From contig NC_083571.1 in the NCBI RefSeq assembly GCF_027579695.1, positions 51,496,797 through 51,560,796 on the forward strand: a stretch of 64,000 bases of DNA, in the 5' to 3' direction. Below, in pieces: positions 45,059 through 54,936 of this stretch. The stretch's first letter is position 1. The number at the start of each line of letters is the position of its first letter. Position numbers and translations under genes: made by a program. The stretch is from Neoarius graeffei (taxonomy: Eukaryota; Chordata; Actinopteri; Siluriformes; Ariidae). The notes below the pieces were generated by a model that was not told the DNA's origin, did no database searches, and worked only from the letters and a program-made list of their open reading frames with translations.

Positions 45059-45523
45059 AAAATTTTTAAAAATTTTCCCACAAAATATCCAATGTTCTTC
45101 AGCTGAAAGACAGATGCAGAATGCTGCAGACACGCTGGTTTTATACCCACTCCTGGCTTGCATCACATGCAAGTTGCGAGTGATTGTAACATGCTAATCA
45201 CATGTGTCACACATGCTTCACAATTGCGGCCCGTGCTCGGAGTGCAGGAAACTGGTAAAAGGCAAGTCTCACACACTCCACACTCACTGATCACGCACTG
45301 ATCGCGTGCATCAGACATATGCTTTTCATGGGCTAATGGTGCAATTTTTCCCACGCCTCAAGGAAGTCAGGTGTGCACCTGTACTTGACAAGTATTTTGC
45401 CCGTACTCCTCCCCCAAACTTTCCCCCGGGTTCACCACGACCCTGCAGCACGGCTGCGAGCTACCAAACCCTGCGACCCGTGCATGTCCAAAACACTTAG
45501 GGTGGGTTGTGAGTGAGGCTTTA

Positions 45524-46496
45524 CTGATGAATTGGATAAAGAATTTGCAAGCTTAAACTTTGAATCTGAAGATGTGAATCAGGTAAATTAAATAGCCACA
45601 TTTAAAAACTGTTAAGAAGACTTGTCCAAAAATCATAAGGACAAAGAAAAAGGCACCCTGGGAAGATGATCAACTCAAACAGCTTACGTTGCAACTTCAC
45701 AAATGCTCTGACAATACATCAAGGAGGAACTTTTAGAAAAGAATAAAAAAAGCACAGAGAACATCTGAAAAACAGCTACTACAAAGAAATTGCTGACAAT
45801 ATCAACAGTGCTACAGAACCACGAGATGCAGAAAAGGAATTTGTCTCATCTCATCTCATTATCTCTAGCCGCTTTATCCTTCTACAGGGTCGCAGGCAAG
45901 CTGGAGCCTATCCCAGCTGACTACAGGCGAAAGGCGGGGTACACCCTGGACAAGTCGCCAGGTCATCACAGGGCTGACACATAGACACAGACAACCATTC
46001 ACACTCACATTCACACCTACGGTCAATTTAGAGTCACCAGTTAACCTAACCTGCATGTCTTTGGACTGTGGGGGAAACCGGAGCACCCGGAGGAAACCCA
46101 CGCGGACACGGGGAGAACATGCAAACTCCGCACAGAAAGGCCCTCGCCGGCCCCGGGGCTCGAACCCAGGACCTTCTTGCTGTGAGGCGACAGCGCTAAC
46201 CACTACACCACCGTGCCGCCTGGAATTTGTTGTAGCCAAAAAGTATATCACCTTCAAAGCAAGTAACAAACTTGCCATATCAAATGAGAACTTGAAGGCT
46301 CATTTTGCCAATCATTTTGCTGCACGCGAATTGATGACTCCTGAGCTTGAGAGACCTGAAGATTATCCCTTCCGAAAAAATAAAATCTTGGAAGGTGATG
46401 AAAGTATTCCAAAGAAGGAAGAAGTGGTAGACGTATTGAAGAGCTTCAAGAATAATAAGAGCTCTAGGACTGAAAAACTCAAAACTGAGGGTTGAA
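45524..46496 (+). pseudogene. LINE A, reverse-transcriptase upstream region, split by a SINE
   Basis: TDELDKEFASLNFESEDVNQ, then after stops LLTISTVLQNHEMQKR, then after the SINE EFVVAKKYITFKASNKLAIS, FANHFAARELMTPELERPED and VVDVLKSFKNNKSSRTEKLK, the last being the motif that precedes RT domains in related LINEs. The RT itself is missing; the copy stops at the Tc1 fragment near 46523. Confidence 0.65.
45845..46221 (-). repeat. Full-length SINE, copy 4, in LINE A
   Basis: Perfect duplication ggaatttgt (45836-45844, 46222-46230). Very similar to copy 5 at 49566. Confidence 0.92.
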
Positions 46497-46524
46497 AGTA
46501 CAGCAATAGTAAGTACTTGATACA

Positions 46525-46972
46525 GTGGTGCTTGAAAGTTTGTGAACCTTTTTGAATTTTTTATATTTCTGCATAAATATGACCTAAAACATCATCAGAT
46601 TTTCACACAAGTTCTAAAAGTAGATAAAGAGAACCCAGTTAAATAAATGAGACAAAAATATATTATACTTGGTAATTTATTTATTGAGGAAAATGACCCA
46701 ATATTACATATCTGTGAGTGGTAAAAGTATGTGAACCTTTGCTTTCAGTATCTGGTGTGACCCCCTTGTGTAGCAATAATTGCAACTAAACGTTTCCAGT
46801 AACTGTTGATCAGTCCTGCACACCGGCTTGGAGGAATTTTAGCCCATTCCTCCGTACAGAACAGCTTCAAATCTGGGATGTTGGTGTGTGTCCACACATG
46901 AACTGCTCGTGTCAGGTCCTTCCACAACATTTCGATTGGAATAAGGTCAGGACTTTGACTTGCCCATTCCTC
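46525..46972 (-). mobile_element. Truncated Tc1 element (one end only)
   Basis: Has one terminal inverted repeat (46525-46738, same family as 21802) and the last ~75 transposase codons. The other end is missing; sequence passes directly into a BEL/Pao gag. Confidence 0.85.
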
Positions 46973-47692
46973 TAATGTTTTACGGGCTGGACCACCGACA
47001 TATTTCTTTAGGTAGAAGAGTTTGTCCGCAGCAGAAATGTTTTTCTGATCAATAAGTGCCATGAAGGATGATTTCCACTCTATGAACTCGATCGGGTCTC
47101 CAGTGAACACTGAAGGCTCCGGCGTTGGTAGTCTGCTTAAGGCTATGCTATCCTGAAGGGCCTGTGTGAAGGACGGTGTACCCTCATTTGACAATGAGCC
47201 CTGAAAGCTAAGTTTATGTTGAGTTGTAATTTGTTCTGGGTTTGGTTTAATTTCAACATTGCAGTTAAAGGGCAGGGCATTCGTTTCTCTTTCTGTTTCT
47301 TGGGTGTAGACCTTTAATTTAGTCTGAGCTGCCTTTAAGTCTTTCTCTGCCTGCAACTGCTCTAATTTGGATTTTTGAGATTCCAGGGCTTTCTTGTGTT
47401 GTTGTTCTAGTTGCTGTATTTTATCTTTATACTTCCTTTCCTCCAACATCACTTCATATGCTGCTTCTTTAGCTGCAACTTCTGCAGCAGCATCTGCTCG
47501 TTTAGCTGCTAAGCAGGACGCATCAGAGTGTTGGCTATGTTCGTGACTTACTCGAGAGACAGTGGACCCATAGATAGAATGGGCATAATCACACTCAAGT
47601 AGAGCGCGAAGGCGGTTTCTCTCCCTTACAGCATCAAACTCATCAATGCCTGCTATTCTTTCATAGGCAATTTTGATAATGTCAGCAGTCAC
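46745..47692 (-). CDS. Chimeric ORF: BEL/Pao gag fused to Tc1 transposase C-terminus
   Basis: 315 open codons from Met 47692. Residues ~1-70 and a long Ala/Glu/Lys-rich coiled coil (EERKYKDKIQQLEQQHKKAL, to ~135) lead to a DUF1759-like gag block (SRLPTPEPSVFTGDPIEFIE, LFYLKKYVGGPARKTLE). At about 46970 the frame passes without a stop into Tc1: EWASQSPDLIPIEMLWKDL (third catalytic residue), EEWAKIPPSRCAGLINSYWK and GGHTRY. The upstream gag continues to 48182 but with breaks, so an internal start would be needed. No promoter is visible close by. Probably a genomic junction accident; expression is unknown. Confidence 0.8.
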   Translation of the reverse strand: MTADIIKIAYERIAGIDEFDAVRERNRLRALLECDYAHSIYGSTVSRVSHEHSQHSDASCLAAKRADAAAEVAAKEAAYEVMLEERKYKDKIQQLEQQHKKALESQKSKLEQLQAEKDLKAAQTKLKVYTQETERETNALPFNCNVEIKPNPEQITTQHKLSFQGSLSNEGTPSFTQALQDSIALSRLPTPEPSVFTGDPIEFIEWKSSFMALIDQKNISAADKLFYLKKYVGGPARKTLEEWASQSPDLIPIEMLWKDLTRAVHVWTHTNIPDLKLFCTEEWAKIPPSRCAGLINSYWKRLVAIIATQGGHTRY

Positions 47693-48182
47693 AGCCTCAC
47701 AAGCATCTACTTGTCACCTTACATCCGATGAAGGTGTGACAAGTTGCCTTATTTCATCATACGGTTTTAGTACGTTATTCTTTGCTTGTTCTAACACATC
47801 TACAAGGATGGCTAGTTGGGTTGAAGAGATGTCTGATTTTTAGTTGTTCGCATGTGTTACGAACCTCAGCTTTCCAATTTTGATAAGCACCTAGAAATTT
47901 TCCTTCCTTTCTCTTGGCCTCTTCTTTCTGATAGGCAACCATCTTTTCAGTAGGGACACGACTGTGCTCAGAGCGGTGTAGGCCTTGGTTATCAGTCTAG
48001 GCATGTTGAAGTGGTTCTTTTAAGTTAGCTAGTGTGCGTTCTTCATTTTGATTTCTCCCTTCTGGGTCTTTACATGCATTACTTTCATCCTCTAAGGTGT
48101 CATCAACTTCATTAGTTTCTATTTCGGGAGTTTGGTCTTCCTCTAACCCTGACTCTAAATGCAGTGACCCAGGCAGTGACAT
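47693..48182 (-). pseudogene. BEL/Pao gag N-terminal region
   Basis: Starts MSLPGSLHLESGLEEDQTPE at 48182, acidic, open for 61 codons to a TAG-type stop at 47997. Sequence such as TEKMVAYQKEEAKRKEGKFL and LVDVLEQAKNNVLKPYDEIR follows in other frames before joining the chimeric ORF. Two or three lesions. Confidence 0.6.
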
Positions 48183-49372
48183 TTTGAAAGTAGTCTATTT
48201 AACTTGCACAACAAAAATAAACTATTTCAATAACATTCAGTAGGCTATCTTGTTAAATGAAATCAGTAGGCCAGAAGCCAATATCGAAATGTCAGACAAT
48301 AGGCTAAGCCCAAACTCAATAACATAGGGTAGGCTAAATATCAGTCAAACTGTATAGGCTATTAACCTTAATCACTGTGGCGTTGAGTCCATGAGAATAT
48401 AAGAAAGGTTTGTTTTAAATCTTCAGAAGTCCGAACCAGCAATCAAGTCTGTGATTAGAGCGCCAAGATATTCTCCTTTGTCTATAGCTTAGCGCCAAGT
48501 TTCTTCCAGAGCGCCGAGTTCCATCCGCTTTTGTTTAGTTCAGCGCTGAAACAGATAGTCCTTACTATCGTCGATTATTTTAGCAGTCCGTAACTATTTG
48601 CAGTATTCACTTTTACCTGTCTGCTGTTATCCGTTGAGTTCACTCAAACCTGTTAGCCGTATCTTGACCATCCACCAAGTTCCTCCGCTCGCTGCCCGTG
48701 GTGTCACAGCACTCCCCGTTGACTGAGAACCGATGAACCGTTGCTCGAAGGCCTCTTACACTGGTCTCTGTCCGTGTAGGAAATGGAGCTCTGCGTCGTG
48801 GACGATGTGAATCACATAGGATGATTAGGCCCATCGTATCCCTCGGTCTTCCTCGCTCGTCGTCGTCTTTGCAGTGGCTGGAAACTCGGTGAGGCTCAAG
48901 CTCTTACTGTGGCTACCTCCGCTGATAGATGGCTCAAAAACTGGTGTCAAAAGCAGTGTTTATTACAAAATTCAGTCCAAAGTTAAATACGGTTACAAAA
49001 TGTGTCTTTGCAGAACTGTAAACCTTTTACTGTAACCTTAAACTGTAGAAATACATTACATTTGGCACCATAAACACTGGGACAGCCTTCAAACACCGTA
49101 AGAGCTTGGTGACCCTATCAGCAAGGTGCGCTATCATTTGAACATTGAACGCTAATGCGCAGTTTTGCCCTGACAAGTCTCGTTTTCTTCCTCTGAAGTG
49201 CACATATCAAAATAAGAGTCTCTGTTACAATACACGTTAAATCAATAAAAGTCCTTCTTGCAAGTGCATTAATGTTCTTCAATACTTCAATAAAAGTCCT
49301 TTTCTATATCTTATAGGTTCAAATGAACAAACTAAAAAGTGTGATTGACAGGGTCATCTACACTTTGTGACA
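48183..49372 (-). repeat. Probable BEL/Pao leader and 5' LTR
   Basis: Lies upstream of the gag in sense. The minus strand from 49372 begins tgtcacaaagtgtagatg and contains an AATAAA near 48960. No second LTR is in the window, so the boundaries are guesses. Confidence 0.35.
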
Positions 49373-49565
49373 CTTCTTAATTTTGCAGCAAAATCCAGTA
49401 GCCTTCATTACATTTTTCTTTTTTTAATCTGAAAAGTGGCCTCTTATGTAATAAGCTGCTCAGAGACAAACTTTTTTTTTTTCTGTAACATTTAATTTTG
49501 TGCTGGAAAATGAACATTTGGAACTCTTAAAATGTTTTTGTGCAGACTCGATAATGTAGAAGTCA

Positions 49566-49945
49566 CATCACACACATCACATTATCTCTAGCCGCTTTAT
49601 CCTTCTACAGGGTCGCAGGCAAGCTGGAGCCTATCCCAGCTGACTACGGGCGAAAGGCGGGGTACACCCTGGACAAGTCGCCAGGTCATCACAGGGCTGA
49701 CACATAGACACAGACAACCATTCACACTCACATTCACACCTACGGTCAATTTAGAGTCACCAGTTAACCTAACCTGCATGTCTTTGGACTGTGGGGGAAA
49801 CCGGAGCACCCGGAGGAAACCCACGCGGACACGGGGAGAACATGCAAACTCCGCACAGAAAGGCCCTCGCCGGCCCCGGGGCTCGAACCCAGGACCTTCT
49901 TGCTGTGAGGCGACAGCGCTAACCACTACACCACCGTGCCGCCCC
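49566..49945 (-). repeat. Full-length SINE, copy 5
   Basis: 13-bp duplication aatgtagaagtca (49553-49565, 49946-49958). Confidence 0.92.
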
Positions 49946-50038
49946 AATGTAGAAGTCATAAAATAGAAATGTATAACAAAGTTTGTATAAAAAATATAGC
50001 ACGCTTAAAACTTTTGCACAGTGTGTGTGTGCATACAT

Positions 50039-50042
<4 letters not shown>

Positions 50043-50112
<70 letters not shown>
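50043..50112. repeat. (TA)n microsatellite, left of Tc1-type element
   Basis: About 35 AT units ending at the element's left end. Confidence 0.95.
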
Positions 50113-50113
<1 letters not shown>

Positions 50114-50114
<1 letters not shown>

Positions 50115-50899
50115 TAAGTAACTTTAAAAATGCACAATGGAATTCAACACAATATCACTTTAGATCCATGCATATATTTGAAATTTATGATATTGTATGT
50201 AATGCACACACATCTTGAAACATCGATAAAGGACATTTATTGTCAAACTCAAGAATTAATTCACAATAAAAAAATTCAAAGTGACAGTTGGTCCATGTTC
50301 GGACCGTCATGCTGGAGATTCTGGGTCTGTGTCATCCAGGGGTCTCAACAGCAGTGACTGAGGGTGTCAGGAATCTGTCATGGAGGTGAGCTAGCCTGAT
50401 GTGCTGATCCTGAACTAGCGTCGTGACTCGAGGCTGACCAGGGCGTGGACGATCCCTGGTGCTCCCTGTCTGTCTGTAACGCTGACTCAAACGGGAAATG
50501 GTTGAATGATGAACACCGAAGTGCCAGGCGACCTCTGTCTGTGTACTTCCGGCACGCAACATCCCGATGGCCTGTTCACATTGATTTTGGCTTAGGCGTG
50601 GCATCTTCAATAATGACAATTTTCCCATCATTTCCCCCAGGTATTTATAGACAAGATTGTGTGTGTACAGTGTATGCAAAATTTGTTTGAAAATTAAAGC
50701 CTGTCCATGTCATTGACTACCCGAGTCATATTGTACGTTATTGAGTACAACTCCCTTAAATTCTGATTTGAGCACAGATTTGGAACTTATTCGGGCGGAA
50801 CGAAGTTATTTTTCCATTGTGATATATTTCTTTTCTTCTTGAGATAAACTCAGCACGAATTCAGCAAGTTTTATCAATGTGCGTTTTTAAAGTTACTTA

Positions 50900-50902
<3 letters not shown>
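50114..50902 (-). mobile_element. Deleted Tc1/mariner-type element
   Basis: Inverted ends ctaagtaactttaaaaa (left) and its reverse complement at 50883-50900. TA repeats flank both sides. Only the DNA-binding part of a transposase remains. Ends are uncertain by 1-2 nt because of the TA tracts. Confidence 0.8.
50332..50679 (-). pseudogene. Tc1-type transposase, DNA-binding domain only
   Basis: MPRLSQNQCEQAIGMLRAGS, FGVHHSTISRLSQRYRQTGS and DRPRPGQPRVTTLVQD form a bipartite helix-turn-helix with a GRPR-like linker. The frame ends at a TGA after VETPG. The DDE domain is absent, so this is an internal-deletion derivative. Confidence 0.82.

Positions 50903-50905
<3 letters not shown>

Positions 50906-50964
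<59 letters not shown>
50906..50964. repeat. (TA)n microsatellite, right of Tc1-type element
   Basis: About 29 TA units. Confidence 0.95.
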
Positions 50965-50967
<3 letters not shown>

Positions 50968-51146
50968 GCACACAATCTTTTTCAACATTTATTTTCTTAT
51001 TGTTTTCCAGATTTATTCTTTCTTCATGGCACTCCTGTGAGTCCATAAAATAACAGGATCCTTTCTTCTCATTATTTTTCTTTTTCTCTAAATTATTACA
51101 GTTTCTATGCAGGTAAAGATATTATAAGACTCCAATTTGGTTCTCG

Positions 51147-51320
51147 CATGGTACGGTGGTATAGTGATTAGGACTGTCACCTCACAGCAAAAAGGTTCTG
51201 GGTTCAAGCCCAGTGGCAGATGGGGGCCTTTCTGTGTGGAGTTTGCATGTTCTCCTCGTGTCTGCGTGGGTTTCCTCTGGGTGTTCCCGTTTCCCCACAG
51301 TCCAAAGACATGCAGTTACA
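51147..51320 (+). repeat. SINE, 5' part only
   Basis: Head and first half of the 30045-type SINE, diverged (ggtacggtggtatagtg, gggttcaagccc). It breaks off after gacatgcag. Confidence 0.8.
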
Positions 51321-52139
51321 GTAGGCACACAGGATGATGATGCTGATATTGATGATGATGAGGAGGAGAATTATGATGGTGATAAAACTATGTATTTTAA
51401 ATGACAAGAAAGAAGAAACTACTTTTAACCTCCTAGGGCTTAGCGGTCACATGCGTGGACAGCACTTTATGGAAATTCGGAACAAGAATCCACATATGTG
51501 GACATACTTTTTCTCTAAAAGTACATCTTATCAAAAGATGATGCTTAGTTTTTATTCTAATCAGGTTCTAATAAGCCCAAATAGCAAAGAGAAATAAAAA
51601 ATGCATGTAAAAAAACAGTTTGGGCCTTAGGAGACATGGAGATTCCAACCAAAAACCAAAAGCTCAATTCCCAAAAAGTTTGTATACAGCATGTAATTCA
51701 GTGTTTTTTTTTCCTTTATTTATATTAATAAAAAGACACTTCATCTCTTAAACTAATTATGGACTGATGTTTCTCTTTACTTAGTTGAGCGGTTATTGAT
51801 ATAATATGGATAACTACAGTTGTCGAATAGGGCTGTTGACGGTATTTTTTTATTATTTAATATTTTCTATCTGATGGTCTCAAATGCATTAAAAAGGCAA
51901 GAAACTGCACTAAGTAACTTTTGATGAGGCACCTGTTAATTGAAAAGCGTTTCCAGGTGAATACCTCATGAAGCTGGTTCAGATAATGCCACAAGTGTGC
52001 AAAGCATCATCAAGGTAAATGCTGGCAACTTTGAAGTATTTAAAATATGAACTATGTTTTGTGTTTTTAATGCTTCTTTGTTTACCACACAATTCCATAT
52101 GTACCATATGTTATGTCATAGTTTTGCTGTATTTTACAG

Positions 52140-52208
52140 GTAAACATATTGTGTGACTGCAGTTTGGTTTTCAGTCAGTTATTTTCCTCTGGGTCTTCAG
52201 TGGTGTTG
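52140..52208 (+). other. Predicted 5' exon of receptor 3 (duplicate unit)
   Basis: 69 nt, near-identical to 30696-30764 with both splice sites kept (attttacag / GTAAGTA). Confidence 0.55.
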
Positions 52209-53021
52209 GTAAGTACTATAACTGAAATACAAATATAACTCGATGTAAGTATAATCATAAAATTATGGTACCATTGCACTTTTGAATTCTTAAATCTGAT
52301 TGGTAAAGATTTTTGATTAATTTCCTATATTGCAGCTCTGACAATAGTTCTGGCTATAATTCGAATAGCAGCTGATATTAATGTGTTCTTTTTAATCCAT
52401 TATCATTTCGATCGTAGCAGCTCTTTCACAGGGCCATGTATGTAGTACATTCTACATAATTGACAACTGTTGATAAATTGGTTAAAGTTTTTTCATTAAA
52501 GAAAGAAATTTATTTTTTGATATGGTAAAAGAGACATTTATTTAACATTAATGGAAGGAGTTTTCAGTGTCACAGCTTTGTAACCATGGGAAAATCCACA
52601 GGACAAAGAAAATGACCACTTTACAATTTCTCTGGAGCATGACAAGCTGCGTTTTCTGTTTTATTAACTTAAAACCAGGGAGAAAACAGAGGCTGCTGAG
52701 GGAATGTTTGTATATAGCGATGATAACAGAAATGTACAGGATGTAGTCTTGTGGACTTTCCACAACATTAAGTGGAACTAAAAATAAGACATGCCATTCT
52801 TTAGCAAAATTTAAGGTTGTAATAACTGACATCGCTGTGATGTAAATGCAATGAAACACTTCTGAACGTATTTTTCTAAAAAGTAATCAGCTTCACTTCA
52901 TGTTGGTCTCCTTCACCAATTAAGTATTTATTATTTATAACAGCCTGTTCCAAAATGCTTTATTTATTACACATACCATATTTTATTACAGCACATAAAG
53001 AAGCAGAAGCGAGAACAAGCC

Positions 53022-53071
53022 ATGTATGACTGTTACCATCATTTTCCCACATGCTATTTTTATGAAAACAC
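53022..53071 (+). pseudogene. Receptor 3, first codons
   Basis: MYDCYHHFPTCYFYEN aligns with the start of receptor 2, after an identical acceptor region (ttttattacag). Coding stops at 53071, where a sequence beginning ccccagatagc has inserted. The rest of the gene resumes at 61021. Confidence 0.8.
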
Positions 53072-53689
53072 CCCAGATAGCAAATGATGTTATTTCAATG
53101 TTGATATTTGGTCAAGATGGTTGATTTACAGTTATAGTTGAACACTGATGGTGGATCAACCATTAATCAACCACTGATAAAATAAAAAGTTGAAAAAAAT
53201 GTGTTCGAATCAGTGTAACGGTTGAAGGAAACATTTGATCAATGTTGAATATATGTTGATTTTGTTGTCATCATACACTGCACCACTGGACGGGAGCCTG
53301 GGGTGCACTCTGGGTGAGACCATTTTGTGGGAGGGGGGTTTCCTATATTTCATTGAATTTCATTTATTTAATTTAGAATTTTAATAGAGCACAAGGAACT
53401 ATGAAGAATAGATTATTATTTATGGTTATGTGCAAATCTTGTGTGTGCAACATGTAAGGAAAAAACGAACAGAAAATTCTACCGTACCAGCCGGTATTTG
53501 GAATGGTCCAAATAACCGTCTCTCAGAAGAACTTTCAGAAGAGCTCGAGCTCCGTTGATGACGAGACTTGCGACCATAGACTGTCTGTGCTTGCGACTGA
53601 AGAAATTTGCTTCAACAACACTGGCCAGTTCTCCTCTTTGTGGTAGTGTGGTTAAAAATAGTGGTTAAGTGAACATGTGCTTGTACACA

Positions 53690-53800
53690 TGGTACTCTGA
53701 TGGACAAGAACCCCATCCCACCTCACGCCCAGTGTTCCTGGCATAGGCTCCAGATTCACCACCATACTGAGTAGGATAAAACAGTGACTGAGGATTACTA
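53690..53800. repeat. Tail of another SINE type
   Basis: acctcacgcccagtgttcct and ggcataggctccagattcac resemble a common fish SINE or LINE tail. Short and diverged. Confidence 0.35.
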
Positions 53801-53829
53801 TACAGACTTATTATGACATGTTATGTATT

Positions 53830-53967
53830 CTCATCTCATTATCTCTAGCCACTTTATCCTTCTACAGGGTTGCAGGCAAGCTGGAGCCTATCCCAGCTGA
53901 CTACGGGCGAAAGGCGGGGTATCTACACCCTGGACAAGTCGCCAGGTCATCACAGGGCTGACACATC
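53830..53967 (-). repeat. SINE, first half, split by CACTA
   Basis: 30045-type tail and body in reverse. It stops at gctgacacat, and the next part of the SINE appears at about 60184. Confidence 0.85.
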
Positions 53968-54395
53968 ACTCTAAAAAATGATTCAGGAGGTTAGTTAGTA
54001 TTACCCCCCAAAAAAATGAGGTTTTTCAACATGAAAAACACATTTTGTTACATGTCTATTATTTTATTAAGTTCATAACTTATTTTAAGAAGTTGATCAA
54101 ACCTAAAAATAAAGAAAGCTAACTCATAAATCCAATGATATTGGAGAAGCGTTTTTGCTTTCAGTTAACAAGGATAACTATTACGTTAGTAAAATTTCAT
54201 AATATTAAGTTAGTGACGTCACACGCAGAGGAAGTGATCAACGGCCATTTTATGGATGCTGCCAGACTGCAAGTTATAACTGCGTGGGAGAGACCGTTTC
54301 ACTTGGCAAGTAAGTATACTTTTTAATTTCTTAATTTTATGTCCATCAGCAAGAAGTGGGTGAGTGGGTTGCTTGGGTGGTTTGCAAAATAACTC

Positions 54396-54670
54396 GACAA
54401 CGCGATAGAGACAGAAACTCGCACTTACACCTGCTCAAACACGACATGCACACATTAGTGAAGACGTAGCATATGCGCACGTGAGAACGGGATAGAGAGA
54501 CAAAGAAATCCTTGCTCGTTCCCAGTCATGCATGCACAACAACGCGATAGAGACAGAAACTTGTACTTATTCGCTCAAACATGCCATGCACACATTAGTG
54601 AAGACGCACGTGAGAACGGGATAGAGAGACAAAGAGATCCTTGCTCATTCCCGCACTCCTGCATGCACAC
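54396..54670. repeat. Two-copy direct repeat of about 140 bp
   Basis: Units start acaacgcgatagagacagaa at about 54397 and 54538 and share cacattagtgaagac and gagaacgggatagagagaca. They lie in the CACTA leader, where repeats often serve as transposase-binding sites; that role is inferred. Confidence 0.75.
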
Positions 54671-54936
54671 ACACCACATGCAGACTGAAGACAGCACGGT
54701 GAAAATGGACTTAAAAGTAAATATCGGACTGGGCTTGTGGACTTTCACGAAGTGTGAGGGAAAGTTTGGCGTTGGGGCGACGCCATTAAACAGCTGAACA
54801 GCTTTAGTTAAGTTTTGGGTGTTTGTTATGTGGTGCTCCACACGCGGTGCATTCTAACTTGATCTTTTCTTCATTTTCAGAAACGAGGAGCTGTTAGAAC
54901 GCAACAAAAGGTTAGGACAAACTTAAATTTTTAACA

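Larger units (their letters stand above)
40087..45520. mobile_element. PIF/Harbinger-like element carrying a hAT and a Tc1
   Basis: Perfect 20-bp inverted ends agcctcactcacaacccacc; flanking 3-bp duplication TTA (40084-40086, 45521-45523), the duplication size and sequence typical of PIF/Harbinger. Its own DNA is 40087-40259, 42505-42847 and 44434-45520; the rest is nested insertions. No DDE transposase of its own is seen, so it is non-autonomous or deleted. It splits LINE A. Confidence 0.65.

Noticed and set aside
49936-50218. ORFs rich in Tyr-Ile repeats
   Set aside because: Translations of the TA microsatellite.
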